64,000 nt of DNA. Origin: Cyanosarcina radialis HA8281-LM2. GTDB lineage: Bacteria > Cyanobacteriota > Cyanobacteriia > Cyanobacteriales > CCAP-1448. A program made the position numbers and the translations under genes. The notes beneath the pieces were generated by a model. That model saw only the letters and a list, made by a program, of their open reading frames with translations. It did no database searches and was not told where the DNA came from. The stretch lies in contig JAHHHA010000003.1 in NCBI GenBank assembly GCA_019359615.1, positions 62,001-126,000 on the forward strand, given 5' to 3'. How positions within the stretch are numbered: the stretch's first letter is position 1; each line of letters starts with the position of its first letter. Positions 60,544 to 64,000 of the stretch are shown piece after piece.

Positions 60544-60670
60544 GGAGTTCAGGAGATAGGAGTCTAGAAGCTTAGAAAGTGCGCGTTGTTTTTTTGACTT
60601 TTGACTTTTGACTTGTCTCCCCCTCTTCTGTTCGGTTTCCTGCAAACAGGGCTTACGGTTATCCGAATTA

Positions 60671-60702
60671 ACGATATATCGCGATCGATAATGATATATC
60701 GT
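60671..60702 (+). promoter_or_regulatory. candidate PadR operator, ACGATATATC...GATATATCGT
   Basis: ACGATATATC (60671-60680) and GATATATCGT (60693-60702) are a perfect inverted repeat with a 12-base spacer, 31 bases before the PadR start. Each half contains the palindrome GATATATC. PadR-type regulators bind such sites on their own promoters. Confidence 0.65.
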
Positions 60703-60733
60703 AAACTTGAAGAATTGCAGGAGGAATTAATCT

Positions 60734-61339
60734 ATGTTTCGAGGATTCAAAAGGTATGGGTTCTGTTCTCCAGGAGTAGCAACAGTAGGAGTGGGAGCAG
60801 AGTTTTGGGGCGTTCCCTTTTTTGCCCACGGCAGACACCGAAATTTTTGCGGCGGACGAGGCGGGAAAGACTGGTTCTCGCCCGAATTTGGTGAAGGCTT
60901 TAGAACTCCTAGAGGCGATATCAAATTCATGTTGCTGGAACTATTAAGCGAAGGTCCCGCCCATGGATACGACCTGATCAAAGCCGCAGAAAATCGTTAT
61001 GGTGGTTTTCGTCGCCTCAGTCCCGGTTCGGTTTATCCGACGTTGCAAATGCTAGAAGAAGGCGGTTACGTCACTAGCGTTCAAGAAGGCGGTAAAAAGA
61101 TTTACACCATTACCGATGAAGGCAGACAGCTACTAGAAGAGCGATCGCCATCTTCATCTTCATCTGGTGAGGCCTTTAACGATCGCTGGCAAGAGTTGAT
61201 GGAATTGCGGCGAGTGGCAACAGAACTTTCTACTGCCATAGTGACAGTCGTTCGCAGCGGCGATCGCGATCGGGTTCATCGGGTGCGAGAATTGCTAGAG
61301 CAAGTCAGACGGGAAATTTATTCGATTTTGGCAGAATAG
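60734..61339 (+). CDS. PadR family transcriptional regulator with Gly/Phe-rich N-terminus
   Basis: 201 residues. The HTH is at about 60-130: RGDIKFMLLELLSEGPAHGYDLIKAAENRYGGFRRLSPGSVYPTLQMLEEGGYVTSVQEGGKKIYTITDEGRQLLEE. A C-terminal helix (about 150-200) forms the dimer. The first 55 residues are Gly/Phe-rich with Cys and His (C11, H32, H35, C39) and no predicted fold; similar extensions occur in other PadR proteins. AGGAGG ribosome site before ATG 60734. The inverted repeat upstream suggests self-repression. Confidence 0.87.
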   Translation: MFRGFKRYGFCSPGVATVGVGAEFWGVPFFAHGRHRNFCGGRGGKDWFSPEFGEGFRTPRGDIKFMLLELLSEGPAHGYDLIKAAENRYGGFRRLSPGSVYPTLQMLEEGGYVTSVQEGGKKIYTITDEGRQLLEERSPSSSSSGEAFNDRWQELMELRRVATELSTAIVTVVRSGDRDRVHRVRELLEQVRREIYSILAE

Positions 61340-61384
61340 CAAGACCTAACCCCCTGCCCCCTTCCCTTGTAGGGAAGGGAGAAA

Positions 61385-61412
61385 GCCCCTCTCCTTGCAG
61401 GAGAGGGGTTTG
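61385..61412. repeat. CCCCTCTCC...GGAGAGGGG hairpin between padR and recJ
   Basis: CCCCTCTCCTTGCAGGAGAGGGG, a member of the CTCTCC palindrome family, followed by TTTGGGGTGAGG. It probably ends the padR message. Confidence 0.6.
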
Positions 61413-61496
61413 GGGTGAGGTCGATTTTGAGTAATTCTAAACATCTAAAATTCTGTATTCTTATTAATGCCAGGATTTTGCTGTTTAGGAGATTTG

Positions 61497-63578
61497 ATGT
61501 TCGATCGCACTCCAAAATCGTCCCCCAACCGCCAGCAATTGCCACTCCAAAGATGGCAGGTAACACCAGCACAGCCAAAACTGGCACAACAGCTAGCCCA
61601 AGTCACAAATCTTTCTCCTTTAATCGCTCAAGTCTTGCTCGGCCGGGGAATTACGACTACAGAACAAGCACGATCGTATTTAGAGCCGGAATCTGTGAAC
61701 TTGCCCTCACCCTTAGAAGAATTTGCCGATTTAGCTGTCAGCATTAAGTTATTGCAACAAGCGATCGCCTCGCAACAAAAAATCGCCATTTGTGGAGACT
61801 ACGATGCCGATGGCATGACGAGTACGGCTTTATTAATCAGAGCCTTGCGATCGCTCGGTGGTGTAGTCGATTACGCTATTCCCAGCCGGATGCAGGAAGG
61901 CTACGGGATCAATCAGCGGATCGTCGAAGAGTTTCACGCTGAAGGGGTGCAGCTAATTTTAACTGTAGATAACGGCATTGCGGCGATCGCCCCGATCGCC
62001 AGAGCTAGAGAATTAGGGCTGCGGGTAATCGTCACCGATCATCACGACTTACCGCCAGAGTTACCCGTAGCCGATGCGATTCTCAACCCTAAGCTGCTAC
62101 CAGAAACTTCTCCCTATCGCGGTTTGGCTGGCGTGGGAGTTGCTTATGTTTTGGCGGTATGCCTAGCCCAAGAGTTGGGGCAATCTAAGGGATTAGTCAA
62201 GCCGCTACTAGAACTATTTACTCTGGGAACTATTGCCGATCTAGCTCCTTTAACAGGCGTTAATCGCCGCTGGGTGAGAAGAGGCTTGCAACTGTTACCT
62301 GAGTCGCAAGTAACTGGAATTAAGGCTTTAATTCAAATTGCTGGCGTACAGCAGGGAGAGAGGGAGGAAGTCAAAAGTCAAAAGTCAAAAGTCAAAAGTG
62401 AAAATCTAGCTCCACAATCTCTTAAGCCGGAAGATATCGGGTTTCGTTTGGGACCTCGGATCAATGCGGTGGGGAGGATTGCCGATCCGCAAATCGCGAT
62501 CGAATTGCTGACTACTAACGATATGGGGTTGGCATTGGAACGGGCGATGCAATGCGAACAAATCAATCAACATCGCCAGCGATTGTGCGGCGAAATCGAG
62601 CAGGAAGCGATCGCTTTGGTAGAGAATTTGTATGCTGCGTCTCTACCTCTAAGTCGGGTATTAGCGATCGTGCAACCTCAATGGCATCACGGCGTAATCG
62701 GGATCGTGGCTTCTCGCTTGGTGGAACGGTACGGCGTACCAGTATTCATCGGCACTTACGAAGATGAAACTCACATCCGAGGTTCGGCGCGAGGCATTCC
62801 TGAATTTCACGTTTTTGAGGCTTTGGAATTTTGCAAAGATTTATTAGAAAAGCACGGCGGACATCAGGCGGCTGGCGGTTTTTCCTTGCGGGCGAGCAAC
62901 TTAGAAGCATTGCGATCGCGACTTAGTACCTTTGCACGTCGATGCTTGCGGCCAGAAGATCTTAAACCCTTACTTTATATCGACGTTCAAACTGAATTCA
63001 AGCAAATCGATCTCGATCTCTTCCAGCAGATCGATGCTTTGCACCCTTGCGGGATCGAGAACCGAGATCCCGTTTTTTGGACGCAGAATGCCCGCGTTCT
63101 GGATCAACAAATTGTCGGTAAGGGTCATATCAAAATGACGCTATCAACAAACTGTCGATCGACAAAATTTAAGGCTATAGCTTGGCGTTGGGGTGAATTC
63201 TTTCCCTTACCGCCGCGATTGGATGTGGCCTATAAACTCAGAGAAAATAATTGGAATGGTAAAACCAATCTAGAGTTAGAGTTAGTGGGTGCGAGATTGT
63301 CAGAGGTAGCTGCATCTAATAGCCCCAGCTATGTCGCTAAATTTGACTACAACCAGCGATCGTATACCTGTAGCCTGTCAGAATCTTTGCAAGAATTAAA
63401 GATCGTCAATACTGAAGGCAAAATTCTGTCAATTCAACAAGGACAGAAAACGGGGATTTTGTCCAAGAGTGAAGCCGATAACAGCGAAGTCGATGTTACT
63501 CAACCGCCTTATTTCCAATTAATTAAAGCTGCTCGACAGGCAGTAGAAGTTACAGCCAGCCGATCGCACAGTCGGTAA
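61497..63578 (+). CDS. recJ: single-stranded-DNA exonuclease RecJ
   Basis: 693 residues. DHH phosphoesterase motifs CGDYDADGMTSTALL, LTVDNG, VTDHHDLP and FTLGTIADLAPL; DHHA1 motif GGHQAAGGFSL; then an OB-like domain. It degrades 5' single-stranded ends in mismatch and recombination repair. ATG 61497 has an AGGAG ribosome site 6 bases upstream (61487-61491); ATG 61467 does not. Residues about 285-301 are translated from a GA-rich tract and four GTCAAAA heptamers inserted in frame. Confidence 0.94.
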   Translation: MFDRTPKSSPNRQQLPLQRWQVTPAQPKLAQQLAQVTNLSPLIAQVLLGRGITTTEQARSYLEPESVNLPSPLEEFADLAVSIKLLQQAIASQQKIAICGDYDADGMTSTALLIRALRSLGGVVDYAIPSRMQEGYGINQRIVEEFHAEGVQLILTVDNGIAAIAPIARARELGLRVIVTDHHDLPPELPVADAILNPKLLPETSPYRGLAGVGVAYVLAVCLAQELGQSKGLVKPLLELFTLGTIADLAPLTGVNRRWVRRGLQLLPESQVTGIKALIQIAGVQQGEREEVKSQKSKVKSENLAPQSLKPEDIGFRLGPRINAVGRIADPQIAIELLTTNDMGLALERAMQCEQINQHRQRLCGEIEQEAIALVENLYAASLPLSRVLAIVQPQWHHGVIGIVASRLVERYGVPVFIGTYEDETHIRGSARGIPEFHVFEALEFCKDLLEKHGGHQAAGGFSLRASNLEALRSRLSTFARRCLRPEDLKPLLYIDVQTEFKQIDLDLFQQIDALHPCGIENRDPVFWTQNARVLDQQIVGKGHIKMTLSTNCRSTKFKAIAWRWGEFFPLPPRLDVAYKLRENNWNGKTNLELELVGARLSEVAASNSPSYVAKFDYNQRSYTCSLSESLQELKIVNTEGKILSIQQGQKTGILSKSEADNSEVDVTQPPYFQLIKAARQAVEVTASRSHSR
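62352..62397. repeat. heptamer array GTCAAAA x4 inside recJ
   Basis: A GA-rich tract (62352-62369) is followed by four perfect GTCAAAA heptamers (62370-62397). They encode the GEREEVKSQKSKVKSE part of RecJ between two conserved segments. Confidence 0.88.
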
Positions 63579-63634
63579 TATCAAATCCGGTCGATCGACC
63601 ATAATTAATGTAGACCCTAGCCCGTGCGATAGCG

Positions 63635-63662
63635 AAACCCAACACTCAGAAATGTTGGGTTT
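63635..63662. terminator. hairpin between recJ and the last gene
   Basis: AAACCCAACA (63635-63644) and TGTTGGGTTT (63653-63662), a 10-bp perfect stem with an 8-base loop between convergent genes; related to the GTTGGGTT family. Another half-copy of TAATATCAAATCCGG (63576-63590) overlaps the recJ stop. Confidence 0.65.
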
Positions 63663-63872
63663 CTAATTTTGTCTGTAATTAGCATCTATCCAACAACGAG
63701 GTAAATCCTCACCAGACGGAAAAATTAATTGAGTTTTCTCAAAAGGTTCGGGGTCTTGTTCCTCTTCACCTGCTTGCCCTTGGGCGGTGACAGCGCTTTT
63801 GGTGGGGTCGAACAGGGCCTCAATGTCGCGTATTTCTACTAAAGTTCCGGTCTGCTTGTTCTGTAAAAACAT
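63663..63872 (-). CDS. small conserved hypothetical protein
   Basis: 69 residues: FLQNKQTGTLVEIRDIEALFDPTKSAVTAQGQAGEEEQDPEPFEKTQLIFPSGEDLPRCWIDANYR. No membrane segment or signal. The beginning and end look conserved and the middle is acidic and disordered. No family recognised. The rest of the window (63873-64000) holds only its upstream region. Confidence 0.6.
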   Translation of the reverse strand: MFLQNKQTGTLVEIRDIEALFDPTKSAVTAQGQAGEEEQDPEPFEKTQLIFPSGEDLPRCWIDANYRQN

Positions 63873-64000
63873 GGTAAAACTAAACTCAATCTAAAAATTC
63901 GATCGCCAATCTAACGGTAGCCCGCTACATTTTCGATTTCACCAGTCGCAAGAGAGAATTAGAGGTGAGACGCGCCCAGGCTGCGAGGGCAGGATCTCTA

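Overview
The window is chromosomal DNA from a cyanobacterium. GCGATCGC (HIP1-type) octamers occur throughout, and several genes are cyanobacterial hallmarks: the F16BP/SBP bisphosphatase glpX, the NDH-1 maturation factor CRR6, an omega subunit of cyanobacterial type, SphR/SphS, an ARTO-type terminal oxidase, C5-pathway hemA and cyanobacterial glgC. The DNA is rich in short tandem repeats (7-, 8- and 9-mers), dispersed palindromes and small MITE-like elements. I cannot name the genus.

Layout. 1-3.2 kb: end of an anti-sigma-type ATPase, glgC, and a family-5 nucleotidyltransferase. 3.4-8.4 kb: two STAND/AAA-like ATPases facing each other, one headed by an HTH-like region and one carrying 14 WD40 blades. 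8.8-14.6 kb, all on the + strand: a secreted ELWxxDGT-repeat protein, a small Tat-like peptide, a secreted NHL propeller protein, then PqqD, an HprK-like kinase and a P-loop kinase. Together with the nucleotidyltransferase at 2 kb this resembles the tailoring part of a lasso/RiPP locus without its cyclase or protease. 14.7-20.4 kb: DnaJ, an ArsR/AHSA1 pair with an unusual promoter, a nested MITE, an NTF2-like protein, rpoZ, a YbjN protein and a lipoate-ligase-like protein. 20.6-27 kb: two DUF2231 membrane proteins and ctaC-D-E of a CuA-less (ARTO) oxidase, then a GMC oxidoreductase. 27-33 kb: a TPR protein, a Tat-exported multicopper oxidase, an HTH-NACHT ATPase and CRR6. 33-41.5 kb: a Fur/PerR-like regulator, Spo0M, signal peptidase, Uma2 proteins, SphS/SphR, a creatininase-like protein and a RemA-like protein. 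41.7-54.3 kb: an NFACT/RqcH-like protein, hemA, glpX, a pyroglutamyl peptidase, MgtE, a Ro60-like HEAT+vWA protein, an FMN reductase and recN. 54.3-64 kb: a methyltransferase, an ABC-2 transporter pair, peptide deformylase, an FHA-PrsW fusion, a PadR regulator and recJ.

The most interesting points are the PqqD/HprK/kinase/nucleotidyltransferase set with a candidate small exported peptide; a 211-bp element with perfect 14-bp terminal inverted repeats and a perfect 10-bp target duplication nested in a second element; an apparently leaderless ArsR promoter whose 20-bp palindrome is centred on the start codon; tandem repeats that have entered the NFACT and recJ reading frames in frame and adjoin several start codons; a Ro60-like protein; and an FHA-PrsW fusion. 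No tRNA, rRNA, CRISPR array or intact transposase was seen.
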